Source: Halomonas sp. KAO
Lineage (GTDB): Bacteria; Pseudomonadota; Gammaproteobacteria; Pseudomonadales; Halomonadaceae
DNA: 64,000 nt
NCBI RefSeq assembly: GCF_015595025.1
Contig: NZ_JADNRL010000026.1
Coordinates: 142,395-206,394 of the forward strand
Reading direction: 5' to 3'
Shown here: positions 24,076 to 32,399 of the stretch, one piece after another
Position numbering within the stretch: the first letter of the stretch is position 1
Layout: each line of letters opens with the position of its first letter
Program-made: the position numbers and the translations under genes
Notes under the pieces: model-generated
What the model saw: only the letters and a program-made list of their open reading frames with translations
What the model was told of the DNA's origin: nothing
Databases searched by the model: none

Positions 24076-25443
24076 CTAGACCCTGAGCAGCAGGTGCTCC
24101 CGCTCCCAGGAGCTGATGACCTGGAAGTAGGCGCGATGCTCGGCCCGCTTCACCGCCAGATAGCTGTGCGTGAAGCGCTCGCCGAGGATATCGGAGAGGG
24201 CCTGGCACTCCTGCAGCAGATCCAGTGCCGGCCCGATATCGTCGGGCAGCTTGTGGCCGCCTGACCAGGCCGAACCGGTCATCGGCGGACGCGGCTCGAG
24301 TTGGCTCAGCATGCCCAGATAGCCACAGGCCAGCGAGGCCGCCATCACCAGATACGGGTTGGCATCGGCACCGGCCAGCCGGTTCTCCACGCGGCTCGAC
24401 TCGGGCGTCGATACCGGCACCCGCAACCCCACGGTGCGGTTATCCATGCCCCACTCCACGTTGATCGGTGCCGAGCCGCTGCTGTCGGTGCGCATCAGAC
24501 GACGATAGGAGTTGACGTTGGGCGCCAGCAGCGGCATCGCCGCCGGCAGGTACTTCTGCAGGCCACCGATGAAGTGGTGGAACAGCCGGCTGGGCTGGCC
24601 ATCGTCGGCGGCGAACAGGTTATGGCCGCGTTCGCTATCCAGCAGGCTTTGGTGGATATGCATGGAGCTGCCGGGCTCATTGGCCATCGGCTTGGCCATG
24701 AAGGTGGCATACATGCCGTGACGCAGCGCGGTTTCTCGCAGGGTGCGCTTGAACATCACCACCTGGTCGGCCAGTGCCAGCGGGTCCCCATGCTGGAAGT
24801 TGACCTCCATCTGCCCCGCTCCCTCCTCGTGGATCAGGGTGTCCAGGTCGAGGCTCATGGCGTCACAGTAGTCATACATCTCCTCGAACAGCGGATCGAA
24901 CTCGTTGACCGCGTCGATGGAGAACGACTGGCGACTGCTCTCCTGTCGCCCGGTGCGCCCGATGGGCGGCTCCAGCGGGTAGTCGGAGTCGGTGTTGGTC
25001 TTGACCAGATAGAACTCCACCTCCGGCGCGATCACCGGTTTCCAGCCCCGCTCGGCGTAGAGCCCCAGCACCCGCTTGAGCACATGGCGCGGCGCCAGAT
25101 CCACCGGCTCGCCGGTCAGGTAGAAGCAGTCATGAATGATCTGCGCGGTGGGATCCTCGGCCCAGGGCACCAGGTAGATGGCACCGGGATCGGGCACCAG
25201 CTCCATGTCCCGCTCGGTCTGGTTCCAGAAGCGAATATCCTCGTCGTCGGGATAGCCTCCGGTAACGGTCTGGATAAAGATCGAATCGGGCAGACGGGGG
25301 CGTCCACCGTTGAGGTACTTGCCGGCGGGCATGATCTTGCCCTTGAGAATGCCGGTCAGGTCGCTGACCAGGCACTCGACCTCGGTGATGCCATGTTTCT
25401 GGAACCAGTCGTTGAGAAGCGGCTGTTCCTGTCGGTTACTCAT
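24076..25443 (-). CDS. spuI: Gamma-glutamylpolyamine synthetase (SpuI type)
   Basis: Glutamine-synthetase-fold ligase of 455 residues. Its N-terminus (HGITEVECLVSDLTGILKGK) and C-terminus (VISSWEREHLLLRV) match what I recall of Pseudomonas SpuI rather than SpuB or PuuA. Other family motifs are APEVEFYLVKTN, EPGSSMHIHQSLLD, VEWGMDNRTVGLRVP and AGADANPYLVMAASLACGYLG. It should glutamylate polyamines with ATP. It lies between the two binding-protein genes in the transport operon, 52 bp from each, so uptake and first metabolism are made together. Having both a SpuB-like (9600) and a SpuI-like ligase mirrors Pseudomonas, where the paralogs differ in substrate. Confidence 0.88.
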   Translation of the reverse strand: MSNRQEQPLLNDWFQKHGITEVECLVSDLTGILKGKIMPAGKYLNGGRPRLPDSIFIQTVTGGYPDDEDIRFWNQTERDMELVPDPGAIYLVPWAEDPTAQIIHDCFYLTGEPVDLAPRHVLKRVLGLYAERGWKPVIAPEVEFYLVKTNTDSDYPLEPPIGRTGRQESSRQSFSIDAVNEFDPLFEEMYDYCDAMSLDLDTLIHEEGAGQMEVNFQHGDPLALADQVVMFKRTLRETALRHGMYATFMAKPMANEPGSSMHIHQSLLDSERGHNLFAADDGQPSRLFHHFIGGLQKYLPAAMPLLAPNVNSYRRLMRTDSSGSAPINVEWGMDNRTVGLRVPVSTPESSRVENRLAGADANPYLVMAASLACGYLGMLSQLEPRPPMTGSAWSGGHKLPDDIGPALDLLQECQALSDILGERFTHSYLAVKRAEHRAYFQVISSWEREHLLLRV

Positions 25444-25469
25444 GGGGAATGTCCTTGCTTATGGAAAGG

Positions 25470-25490
25470 CGGCCCCGCATACCGGGGCCG
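25470..25490 (-). other. Intercistronic stem-loop after the first binding-protein gene
   Basis: Arms CGGCCCCG and CGGGGCCG form a perfect 8-bp stem with a five-base loop in the 52-bp gap between the binding-protein gene and spuI. No real T-run follows. Stems in this position commonly stabilise the upstream mRNA and raise binding-protein levels over the rest of an ABC operon. Confidence 0.5.
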
Positions 25491-25495
25491 TCCAC

Positions 25496-26560
25496 TCAGC
25501 GCGACTGCACTTCCGACCACAGCTGCTGGAACACCTGCAGCGACTCGCCCTCGAGGCTCGGGGTGAAGCGCAGGCGCTCCATATCCGCCTCGCTGGGCTG
25601 CACCGGGGGCTGGGTCAGCACTTCATCCAGATAGGGCTCCGCCGCGGCGTTGGGGCTGGCGTAGTAGTTGAAGTTGGAGAGCTGGGCACCCACTTCGGCG
25701 TCGAGAATGAAGTCGATGAACTGATGCGCCAGGTCAGGGTTCGGGGCCTCGGCGGTGATCATCATCGAGTCGACCCACATCTCGGCACCTTCATCAGGGA
25801 TCATGAACTCCAGCGACGCGAAGGTATCGGGGTCCTCCTCCTTGAAGTAGAGGTAGTCGCCGTTGTAGGTGAGGCCGGCATGGGTCACCCCCCGGGCCAG
25901 TTGCTGCAGCTGTGGCGTGCCGTCGCTGAAGCCACTGAAGGTCTCTCGATTCTTGGTCTCGATCAGCAGCCGCGCGGCCTCCTTCCAGCCCTCCGGGTCG
26001 GTGCAGTCGTAGCCATGCCCAAGATAGGCACAGGCTCCCCCCAGATTGACCTGGCCATCGCCCATCAGCGCGAAGGGATGGTCGGGATTGACCTCGGGGT
26101 CGAAGAGCAGCGACCAGCTCTTGGGTGCATCCGGGAAGGTCTCGCTGTTGTAGACCACCCCGGTGGTGCCCCACTGATAGGCCGCGCTGTACTCGCCCCC
26201 CGGGTCGAAGGTCGGATCCTTGAACTGTTCCATCAGGTTGTCGAAGTTGGGGATCTTCGACTTGTCCAGCGGCTGCACCAGCCCGGTCTTGATCAGCCTC
26301 GGCACATAGTAGTTGGAAGGCACGATGATGTCGTACTGCGAGACACCACCCGCCTGAAGCTTGGAGAGCATCTCCGGCAGCGAGTTGAAGTAGTTCTGCA
26401 CCACCTCGACGTCGTGTTTCGCCTCGAAGGCCTCGATGATCTCGGGGTCCATGTACTCGGTCCAGTTGAACAGGTAGAGCTTGTTCTCCTGGGCCTGGGC
26501 GCCGCCGGCGAGCAGCGCGGCACCGATGGATAGGGCGAGTGCACTCTTGTTGATTGTCAT
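25496..26560 (-). CDS. potF: Polyamine ABC transporter substrate-binding protein, PotD-type ligand motif
   Basis: Periplasmic binding protein of 354 residues: signal peptide ending near AGGAQAQ (about residue 23), then LYLFNWTEYMDP. Thr34-Glu35 correspond to the pair in spermidine-binding PotD, in contrast to Ser-Asp in the second binding protein. Family motifs include IVPSNYYVPRLIKTGL, YQWGTTGVVYN and LTYNGDYLYF. AGGAGAG precedes the start. It follows potI by 39 bp in the leftward operon. From the ligand pair I infer a preference for longer polyamines such as spermidine; the rest of the chain is closer to the PotF/SpuD/SpuE group, so this needs binding data. Confidence 0.88.
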   Translation of the reverse strand: MTINKSALALSIGAALLAGGAQAQENKLYLFNWTEYMDPEIIEAFEAKHDVEVVQNYFNSLPEMLSKLQAGGVSQYDIIVPSNYYVPRLIKTGLVQPLDKSKIPNFDNLMEQFKDPTFDPGGEYSAAYQWGTTGVVYNSETFPDAPKSWSLLFDPEVNPDHPFALMGDGQVNLGGACAYLGHGYDCTDPEGWKEAARLLIETKNRETFSGFSDGTPQLQQLARGVTHAGLTYNGDYLYFKEEDPDTFASLEFMIPDEGAEMWVDSMMITAEAPNPDLAHQFIDFILDAEVGAQLSNFNYYASPNAAAEPYLDEVLTQPPVQPSEADMERLRFTPSLEGESLQVFQQLWSEVQSR

Positions 26561-26599
26561 GATGACTCTCCTGGTTTCCCTGTGAAGGCAAGTGCCGGC

Positions 26600-27397
26600 T
26601 CAGGCCTGCCGGCGACGGCTGAAGATCAGGCTGATGGCGGCGACGATGGCGACCGCCGCGATCATCAGGGTAGCGATGGCATTGATCTCCGGTGAGATTC
26701 CCTTCTTGATCGCACCCCAGATGTAGATCGGCAGGGTCGCGCTCTCCGGTCCCGCGGTGAAGAAGCTGATGACGAAGTCATCCACCGAGAGGGTGAAGGA
26801 GAGGAAGAAGGCCGAGATCAGCGCCGGCTTGATGGTCGGCAGCATGAAGTGGATGACGCGCTTGATAGGCGTCGCGTAGAGATCCTTGGCCGCCTCGAAC
26901 AGCGTCGGATCCAGGCCCACGAAGCGCGAATAGACGATCAGCGCCACGAAGGGAATCTGGAAGGTGACGTGGGCGATGATCATGGTGCCCAGGCCAGGCT
27001 GCAAGAAGCCGGTCAGGCGGTGGACCTGCACGAAGAAGGCCATCTCCGAGATGCCGAAGACGATATCCGGCAGCACGATGGGTAGATAGATCAGCACGAT
27101 CAGCCAGCCCAGCTTGCGATGGCGGTGGCGATACATGCCGTAGCCGATCAGACAGCCGACCACCAGCGCGACGGTCGAGGAGACGATCGCCAGCCCCATG
27201 CTGTTGGCGAAGGCCGAGAGGATCTCCTCGTTGCCGAGCAGCCGCTCGTACCAGCGCCAGGAAAATCCCGTGAAGCGCGCGGCACTGTTGGAGGCGTTGA
27301 AAGAGAACAGGGCGACCACGGCCAGCGGCAAATAGAGGAAGGCCAGGGTGAACCACCAGAAGCCGGTCAGGCTTCGCTTGAGTGTGCGCTTTCTCAT
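26600..27397 (-). CDS. potI: Polyamine ABC transporter permease, PotI type
   Basis: Inner-membrane permease of 265 residues (E. coli PotI 281) with about six membrane helices. It carries the binding-protein-dependent permease coupling loop (FEAAKDLYATPIKRVIHFMLP). ATG 27397 overlaps the potH stop as ATGA, which fixes the start and shows translational coupling; the longer upstream frame is only the shadow of potH. It pairs with PotH to form the channel driven by PotG. Confidence 0.92.
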   Translation of the reverse strand: MRKRTLKRSLTGFWWFTLAFLYLPLAVVALFSFNASNSAARFTGFSWRWYERLLGNEEILSAFANSMGLAIVSSTVALVVGCLIGYGMYRHRHRKLGWLIVLIYLPIVLPDIVFGISEMAFFVQVHRLTGFLQPGLGTMIIAHVTFQIPFVALIVYSRFVGLDPTLFEAAKDLYATPIKRVIHFMLPTIKPALISAFFLSFTLSVDDFVISFFTAGPESATLPIYIWGAIKKGISPEINAIATLMIAAVAIVAAISLIFSRRRQA

Positions 27398-28317
27398 ATC
27401 ACCACCTCTTCCCCGCCACCCAGACGCTTGCCGATGCGACGCATGGCGTAAAGCCCGATGAAGGTGGCGATCAGCATCAGGATCGCGCCGGCCGCACCGA
27501 GCGGCCAGTTGGCCCCGCCCGAGAACTGGTTGGCCACCAGGTTGCCGAGCATCATGCCCTTGCCGCCTCCCAGCAGCTCGGGAATCACGTACATGCCGAA
27601 GGCGGGGATCGCCACCAGCACGACGCCGGCCAGCAGCCCCGGCAGGGTCTGGGGGAAGACCGCGTGCCAGAAGGCACGCACCGGCGAGGCGTAGAGATCC
27701 TGAGCGGCCTCCACCTGGGCGGTGTCGAGCTTCTCGAAGGCGGCGTAGAGCGGCAGCACCATGAACGGTAGGAAGTTGTAGACCAGCCCCAGGGTAACGG
27801 CGAAGTTGGAGGGATAGAGCCCCATGTTGGGCGCGATCAACCCCAGCCCTTCGGCGAGGCTGGAGAGCGGAGTGCCCGGTGCCAGCAGGTTCATCCAGCC
27901 GAAGGTACGGATCACCTGATTGGTCCAGCTGGGCACCACCACCAGCAGCAGCATGATCGGTCGCCATCTCTCGCGGCAGGTGCTGATGTAGTAGGCGATG
28001 GGGTAGGCCACCAGCACCACCAGGCCGGTGGACACCAGGGTCTGCCAGAGCGAGCGCAGCAGGGTATAGAGATTGCCCGGGCTCCAGCCGAGAAAACCGA
28101 AACCGGCCAGGCGCTCGAAGGACCCCAGCGACAGTGGCATCTCGGGCAGCCCGTAGGGGCCGTTCGTCATGAAGGCCACCCCCATCAGATAGGCGCTGGG
28201 AAGCACCAGGAAGATGACGATCCAGATGGCACCCGGTGCCACGGTAAACAGCAGGTGGCGACTCTCGCGCACCATGGCCCGGCTGCGGGCCGATGGGGTC
28301 ACGCCGGCATAGGACAT
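27394..28317 (-). CDS. potH: Polyamine ABC transporter permease, PotH type
   Basis: Inner-membrane permease of 307 residues (E. coli PotH 317): a cytosolic N-terminal stretch, about six helices, and the EAA-type coupling loop VEAAQDLYASPVRAFWHAVFPQTLPG. ATG 28317 is used because AAGGAG lies six bases upstream. That AAGGAG begins within the potG stop codon (TAAGGAG), so the genes are tightly coupled; a GTG at 28335 would overlap potG and lacks a ribosome site. Its stop overlaps potI by ATGA. Confidence 0.92.
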   Translation of the reverse strand: MSYAGVTPSARSRAMVRESRHLLFTVAPGAIWIVIFLVLPSAYLMGVAFMTNGPYGLPEMPLSLGSFERLAGFGFLGWSPGNLYTLLRSLWQTLVSTGLVVLVAYPIAYYISTCRERWRPIMLLLVVVPSWTNQVIRTFGWMNLLAPGTPLSSLAEGLGLIAPNMGLYPSNFAVTLGLVYNFLPFMVLPLYAAFEKLDTAQVEAAQDLYASPVRAFWHAVFPQTLPGLLAGVVLVAIPAFGMYVIPELLGGGKGMMLGNLVANQFSGGANWPLGAAGAILMLIATFIGLYAMRRIGKRLGGGEEVVI

Positions 28318-28327
28318 GGGTGGCTCC

Positions 28328-29533
28328 TTATTCACTCAGGGTGACCAGGTCTTCCGGCGCCACCGACACGGTGACCCGGTCGCCTACCTCGGGCAGGCGT
28401 CGACCGCGGTTGTTCAGGGTCGCCTGCAGCGTGGTCTCACCCACCTCGAGCCGGTACTCCGCGTGGCTGCCGCGATAGAGCCGCTCGGTCACGGTGGCCG
28501 GCAGACGATTGTCGCCGGGCTGCTCGCCAGGCAGCAGATCCAGGGTCTCGGGACGAATCAACAGCAGATCGCCCTCCCCGGCCGCCTCGGCGCTGAGCAC
28601 GCCCAGGGGCGTGGTCAGTCGGTCGCCATCCCGGGCCTCGATGGGATAGAGATTGTCATGGCCCATGAACCGCGCCACGAAGGCATTGGCCGGATGCTCA
28701 TAGACCTCCCGGGGTGGTCCGACCTGCTGGATCACGCCGCCGTTGAGCACCGCGATGCGGTCGGACATCACCATCGCCTCGTCCTGGTCATGGGTCACGA
28801 ACACGAAGGTCATGCCCAGGCGCTTCTGGACCCGCAACAGCTCCACCTGCAGCTGGCTGCGCAGGCCGGCATCGAGCGCCGACAGGGGCTCATCGAGCAG
28901 CAGCACGTCGGGCTCATTGACCAGCGCCCGGGCCAGGGCGATGCGCTGACGCTGCCCGCCGGAGAGCTGGTCGACGCGCCGCTCCACCAGGTCACCCAGC
29001 TGGATGAATTCGGCGATCCTGGCGACCCGTGCCTCGCGCTGCTCGGGGGGCATGCCGCGCATCTTGAGCCCGAAGGCCAGGTTCTCCCGCACGGAGAGAT
29101 GCGGGAAGAGCGCATAGGACTGAAAGACGGTATTGACGCTGCGCTGATGGGGCGGTACCTCGGTAACGTCGCGGCCGCCGATGGCCAGGCGCCCGTCATC
29201 GGCCTCCTCGAGGCCCGCGAGGATGCGCAGCAGGGTGGTCTTGCCGCACCCCGAGGGGCCCAGCAGGGTGAAGAACTCCCCCGCCTCGATCACCAGGTCG
29301 ACACCATCCAGCGCCACGGTGTTGCGGCCGAAGCGTTTGTGCAGCCCCTGCATCTCGATGGAAGAGGCCTCGCGACTCGGCTCCTCCACCTCGGTTGAAG
29401 GGATGTCGGCGGCCTCCAGGGTCAGGGTATCGGTCATCGGCTTGCTCTCTGTTCTTGTGGAGTCGGCTGTTATGGAATCGGCTGTTGCGGAGTCGGTTGT
29501 GCTGGCATCGCTCGTCGTGGCGTCGTGAGCCAT
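28328..29533 (-). CDS. potG: Polyamine ABC transporter ATP-binding protein
   Basis: ABC ATPase of up to 401 residues: Walker A LLGPSGCGKTTLL, signature QLSGGQRQRIALARAL, Walker B VLLLDEPLSALDAG and H-loop VFVTHDQDEAM, followed by a TOBE domain (last ~100 residues). Energises PotHI. The first ~32 residues are odd: five copies of a Thr/Ser/Ala/Asp pentapeptide encoded by a 15-bp tandem repeat, before a second possible start (ATG 29437, MTDTLTLEAAD). I keep ATG 29533 because GGGGAGG lies upstream and it lies just 17 bp after puuB; the repeat tract could be untranslated leader if the inner start is used. Potential roles in expression tuning are speculative. Confidence 0.9.
   Translation of the reverse strand: MAHDATTSDASTTDSATADSITADSTRTESKPMTDTLTLEAADIPSTEVEEPSREASSIEMQGLHKRFGRNTVALDGVDLVIEAGEFFTLLGPSGCGKTTLLRILAGLEEADDGRLAIGGRDVTEVPPHQRSVNTVFQSYALFPHLSVRENLAFGLKMRGMPPEQREARVARIAEFIQLGDLVERRVDQLSGGQRQRIALARALVNEPDVLLLDEPLSALDAGLRSQLQVELLRVQKRLGMTFVFVTHDQDEAMVMSDRIAVLNGGVIQQVGPPREVYEHPANAFVARFMGHDNLYPIEARDGDRLTTPLGVLSAEAAGEGDLLLIRPETLDLLPGEQPGDNRLPATVTERLYRGSHAEYRLEVGETTLQATLNNRGRRLPEVGDRVTVSVAPEDLVTLSE
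29459..29530 (-). repeat. 15-bp in-frame tandem repeat in the 5' end of potG
   Basis: Units at 29459, 29474, 29489 and 29504, plus a partial one at 29519, share the pattern GGAGTCGGCTGTTNN on the plus strand. The first two differ at only three of 15 positions; later ones are more diverged. On the coding strand each unit is five codons, so copy-number change keeps the frame. It encodes a low-complexity Thr/Ser/Ala/Asp stretch. Confidence 0.8.
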
Positions 29534-29550
29534 GGCATCGCACCTCCCCG

Positions 29551-30837
29551 TCAGAGCCGATCGCGAAGCTTGTAGAAGGTGGTGGCCAGCACCAGCAGAG
29601 GGGTACGCAGCAGGGAGCCGCCGGGAAAGCGCCGGTGAGGCATGGCGGCGAAGGCATCGAGCCGCTCGGCCTGGCCGGCAATGGCCTCGGCCATCAGCCG
29701 CCCGGCCAGCCCCGCGAGTGCCATGCCATGACCGGAGTAGCCCTGGGCGTAGTAGAGGTTGTCCCCCAGGCGGCCGAAGTCCGGTGCACGATTCAAGGTG
29801 ATGGCCACGTCGCCCCCCCAGCGATACTCGATGGGAATCCCCTCGAGCACCGGGAAGAGCCTCGCGATCTTGGCATCCATGCGCGCCTGGATGCCCCTGG
29901 GTTCGCGGCCGTCATAGCTGACCTCGCCACCGTAGATCAGCCGGCGATCGCCGGAGAGGCGATAGTAGTCGAGCACGAAGTTGGCATCCGACAGGGCATC
30001 ATTATGGGGAAGCACCCGGGCCGCCTGGGACTCGCTGAGCGGGGCCGTGGCGATCATGTAGTTGGCGGCGCGCATCACCCGCCCCGACAGCTCCGGCACC
30101 AGGCCTGCCTGGTAGGCATTGGTCCCCAGCACCACGAAGTCGGCGGTGACCCGGCCGGTGGCGGTGCGTACGCAGGCCGGCTGGCCGCGCTCGATCGCCA
30201 CGGCGGCGCTATGCTGGTGAATGCTTACCCCTGCGTCGCGTGCGGCGCGGGCCAGGCCCAGGGTGTAGTTGAGCGGATGCAGATGGCCGGCCGCGGATTC
30301 ATGCAGGGCGGCCGGATAGGCATCGGTAACCACCCGTTCGCGCAGCGCCTCGCCCTCGAGCATCTCCAGATCGTGATAGTCATAGTCGCGGGCCATGCGG
30401 TCGCGGTGCTCGGCCAGCTCACGCACATGACGCTCCTTGACCGCCGCATGCAGATAGCCCCACTGGAGATCACAGGGAATGGCATGACGCTCGACACGCT
30501 CGGCGGTCAGCGCCACCGCCTCGCGGCTCAGGCGCCAGATATCACGGGCGGCCTCCTGCCCCAGCGCCCTCTCCACCGTGGCCATATCGGTGCCCAGGCC
30601 CGGCAGGACCTGCCCGCCGCTGCGCCCCGAGGCGCCGTGCCCGATCTCGCCGGCTTCCAGCAACACCACCGAATAGCCCCGTTCGGCCAGTTCCAGGGCC
30701 GCCGAGCAGCCGGTGATCCCCCCACCAACCACACAGACATCGGCACGCACCTCCCCCTCGAGAGGTGGGCAGGGGCCAGGGTCGACGGCGATGGAATCTC
30801 GATACCAGGAACTCGGCGGTGCGGCGTGGTCGGTCAT
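29551..30837 (-). CDS. puuB: PuuB-like FAD oxidoreductase (copy 3)
   Basis: DAO-family flavoenzyme of 428 residues with FAD motif VVGGGITGCSAALELAERG, HGASGRSGGQ and the C-terminal YYAQGYSGHGMALAG ending FPGGSLLRTP. GGGGAG precedes ATG 30837. It heads the leftward operon puuB-potG-potH-potI-binding protein-spuI-binding protein, so it is made together with the importer and the SpuI-type ligase. That suggests it oxidises the glutamylated product of SpuI. It is more diverged from copies 1 and 2 than they are from each other (for example GGGITG rather than GAGxxG, and SGRSGGQ rather than SGRNGGQ). Confidence 0.85.
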   Translation of the reverse strand: MTDHAAPPSSWYRDSIAVDPGPCPPLEGEVRADVCVVGGGITGCSAALELAERGYSVVLLEAGEIGHGASGRSGGQVLPGLGTDMATVERALGQEAARDIWRLSREAVALTAERVERHAIPCDLQWGYLHAAVKERHVRELAEHRDRMARDYDYHDLEMLEGEALRERVVTDAYPAALHESAAGHLHPLNYTLGLARAARDAGVSIHQHSAAVAIERGQPACVRTATGRVTADFVVLGTNAYQAGLVPELSGRVMRAANYMIATAPLSESQAARVLPHNDALSDANFVLDYYRLSGDRRLIYGGEVSYDGREPRGIQARMDAKIARLFPVLEGIPIEYRWGGDVAITLNRAPDFGRLGDNLYYAQGYSGHGMALAGLAGRLMAEAIAGQAERLDAFAAMPHRRFPGGSLLRTPLLVLATTFYKLRDRL

Positions 30838-30878
30838 GCAGGCTCCCCGGGATTGGGCGCTGATGGGATATTGTCGTT

Positions 30879-30900
30879 GTTGTCATGAGGTTGTCATGAG
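30879..30900. repeat. Perfect 11-bp tandem repeat GTTGTCATGAG x2
   Basis: GTTGTCATGAG occurs at 30879-30889 and immediately again at 30890-30900, 42-63 bases before the puuB start. The 11-base period is about one helical turn, so a protein could bind both copies on one face of the DNA. Confidence 0.85.
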
Positions 30901-31018
30901 AGTGCTGACTGGGTGTCAGTTTGATACCAGGCGACGCGTTGATGTCAAGTATTCAATAACACCCCGCCCCGCACCGCCATGCCACAAGTCCCCGGGGCGT
31001 CATATGGAGGGCCATCTG

Positions 31019-31056
31019 CTCAGCTCAATCTCAGCTCAATCTCAGTTCCAGCTCAG
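31019..31056. repeat. 11-bp tandem repeat CTCAGCTCAAT
   Basis: CTCAGCTCAAT at 31019-31029 and 31030-31040 is perfect; a third, diverged unit starts CTCAG at 31041, and another CTCAG follows at 31052. It has the same period as the repeat 120 bp away in the same promoter gap but a different sequence. Confidence 0.8.
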
Positions 31057-31128
31057 CCCCGGATCATTCGCCAGCAGGAGACCAGACCCGAAACCCGGTG
31101 CGTTGCCAGCAGCGTCAGGAAGTCGCCA

Positions 31129-31890
31129 TCACGGGGCAGACGCTCGATCGCCGCAGGTGGCGCAGGCGGGGTCGCGGGAGATGCCGAAGCGGCGCCACTC
31201 ACCGCTCAGGCCATCGAAGGTGGAGAGCCCCTGATGAGTCGTGCCGGCGCCGCTCAGCAGCTTGATCGCCTCGAGTGCCTGAAAGCTTCCGACCAGTCCC
31301 ACCAGCGGTGCCACCACGCCACTCTCGGCACAGGAGAGCGCCTCATCGCCCTGACCATCGGGCGGATAGAGACAGGCATAGCAGGGGCTATCGGGATCGC
31401 GATGATCGAATACCGCCAGCTGGCCGGAGAAGCGGATCGCCGCGCCGGAGATCAGCGGCACCCCGGCCGCGCGGCAGGCGGCGTTGATCGCATAGCGGCT
31501 GGAGAAGCGATCGGTACAGTCGAGTACCGCATCGACGCTGGCCACCGCCGCCGCCATGCTCTCCCCCTGCAGGTGGTCGGTGAGCGTCTCGATGCAACAC
31601 CCCGAGTTGAGCGCCTGTGCCGCTTCGCGCGCAGAATCGGCCTTGTTGCGCCCCAGGTCCGCTTCGCCATGGGCGATCTGGCGCTGCAGGTTGGAGAGCT
31701 CGACTTCATCGGCATCGGCCAGGGTCAACCGCCCGACCCCGGCAGCCGCCAGGTAGAGGGCCACCGGCGAACCGAGCCCACCGGCGCCGACGATCAGAAC
31801 ATGGCTGGCGAGCAGGCGCTCCTGGCCCTCGATGTCGATGGACTCCAGCATGATCTGGCGGCTGTAACGCAGCAGTTCCTGGTCATTCAT
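31129..31890 (-). CDS. moeB: Molybdopterin-synthase adenylyltransferase (MoeB/ThiF family)
   Basis: E1-like adenylyltransferase of 253 residues that activates the C-terminus of MoaD (or ThiS) with ATP. The nucleotide motif GAGGLGSP is about 35-42; zinc cysteine pairs are CYAC (170/173) and CATC (243/246), and the conserved CAESGV cysteine is about 187. No rhodanese domain is attached. The start is uncertain: ATG 31890 lies eight bases after the lrp stop, while GTG 31902 overlaps that stop as GTGA. Both imply coupling to lrp. In many relatives moeB follows hemA-prfA-prmC directly; here lrp stands between. Confidence 0.9.
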   Translation of the reverse strand: MNDQELLRYSRQIMLESIDIEGQERLLASHVLIVGAGGLGSPVALYLAAAGVGRLTLADADEVELSNLQRQIAHGEADLGRNKADSAREAAQALNSGCCIETLTDHLQGESMAAAVASVDAVLDCTDRFSSRYAINAACRAAGVPLISGAAIRFSGQLAVFDHRDPDSPCYACLYPPDGQGDEALSCAESGVVAPLVGLVGSFQALEAIKLLSGAGTTHQGLSTFDGLSGEWRRFGISRDPACATCGDRASAP

Positions 31891-31898
31891 GGCGCGAC

Positions 31899-32399
31899 TC
31901 ACTTGTGTTCAAGCTCCTCGATATCGGGAATGTGAAGGGAGAACTCCTCCTTGACCTCCTCCATCACCACATAGCTCTTGGACTCCTTGACCCCGGGCAG
32001 GGTCAGCACCACGTCACCCAGCAGCTGGCGATAGGCGGACATCTCGGGAATGCGACACTTGAGGATATAGTCGAACTGCCCCGAGACCAGGTGGCACTCC
32101 TGGATCTGCGGCAGGCGCGCCACGGCGCGACGGAACTCGTCGAACACCGCCGGCGACTGGGTCTCCAGGCTGATCTCGACGAACACCAGCAGATTGGCCT
32201 TGAGGGCCCGGGGATCGAGCACGGCGCGGTAGCCACGGATCACCCCCGAGCGTTCCAGCCGCTTGACCCTCTCCAGGCAGGGCGTGGTGGAGAGCCCCAC
32301 CTGGCTGGCGAGGTCGACATAGGAGATGCGGGCGTTCTCCTGCAGGCAGCGCAGGATCTTCAGGTCGATGCGATCGAGGGTACGAGTCTTGGCTTTCAT
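31899..32399 (-). CDS. lrp: Leucine-responsive regulatory protein (Lrp)
   Basis: A 166-residue Lrp/AsnC protein very similar to E. coli Lrp (164 aa). The N-terminal helix-turn-helix is LDRIDLKILRCLQENARIS followed by GLSTTPCLERVKRLERSGVI. The effector-binding RAM domain contains QECHLVSGQFDYILK, LPGVKESKSYVVMEEVKEE. It is likely the global amino-acid-responsive regulator rather than a local AsnC paralog. No good ribosome site precedes the ATG. A 199-bp upstream gap presumably carries its promoter. Its stop overlaps or abuts the start of moeB. Confidence 0.9.
   Translation of the reverse strand: MKAKTRTLDRIDLKILRCLQENARISYVDLASQVGLSTTPCLERVKRLERSGVIRGYRAVLDPRALKANLLVFVEISLETQSPAVFDEFRRAVARLPQIQECHLVSGQFDYILKCRIPEMSAYRQLLGDVVLTLPGVKESKSYVVMEEVKEEFSLHIPDIEELEHK

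Larger units (their letters stand above)
30838..31128 (-). promoter_or_regulatory. Upstream region of the puuB-pot operon
   Basis: This 291-bp non-coding stretch lies between the 5' end of the leftward transport operon and the 3' end of moeB. It holds two different 11-bp tandem repeats (30879-30900 and 31019-31040). The AT-rich segment 30930-30961, read leftward, contains TGTTATTGAATACTTGAC, sharing TGTTATT with the other polyamine promoters. No convincing -35/-10 pair could be fixed by eye. Confidence 0.5.
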
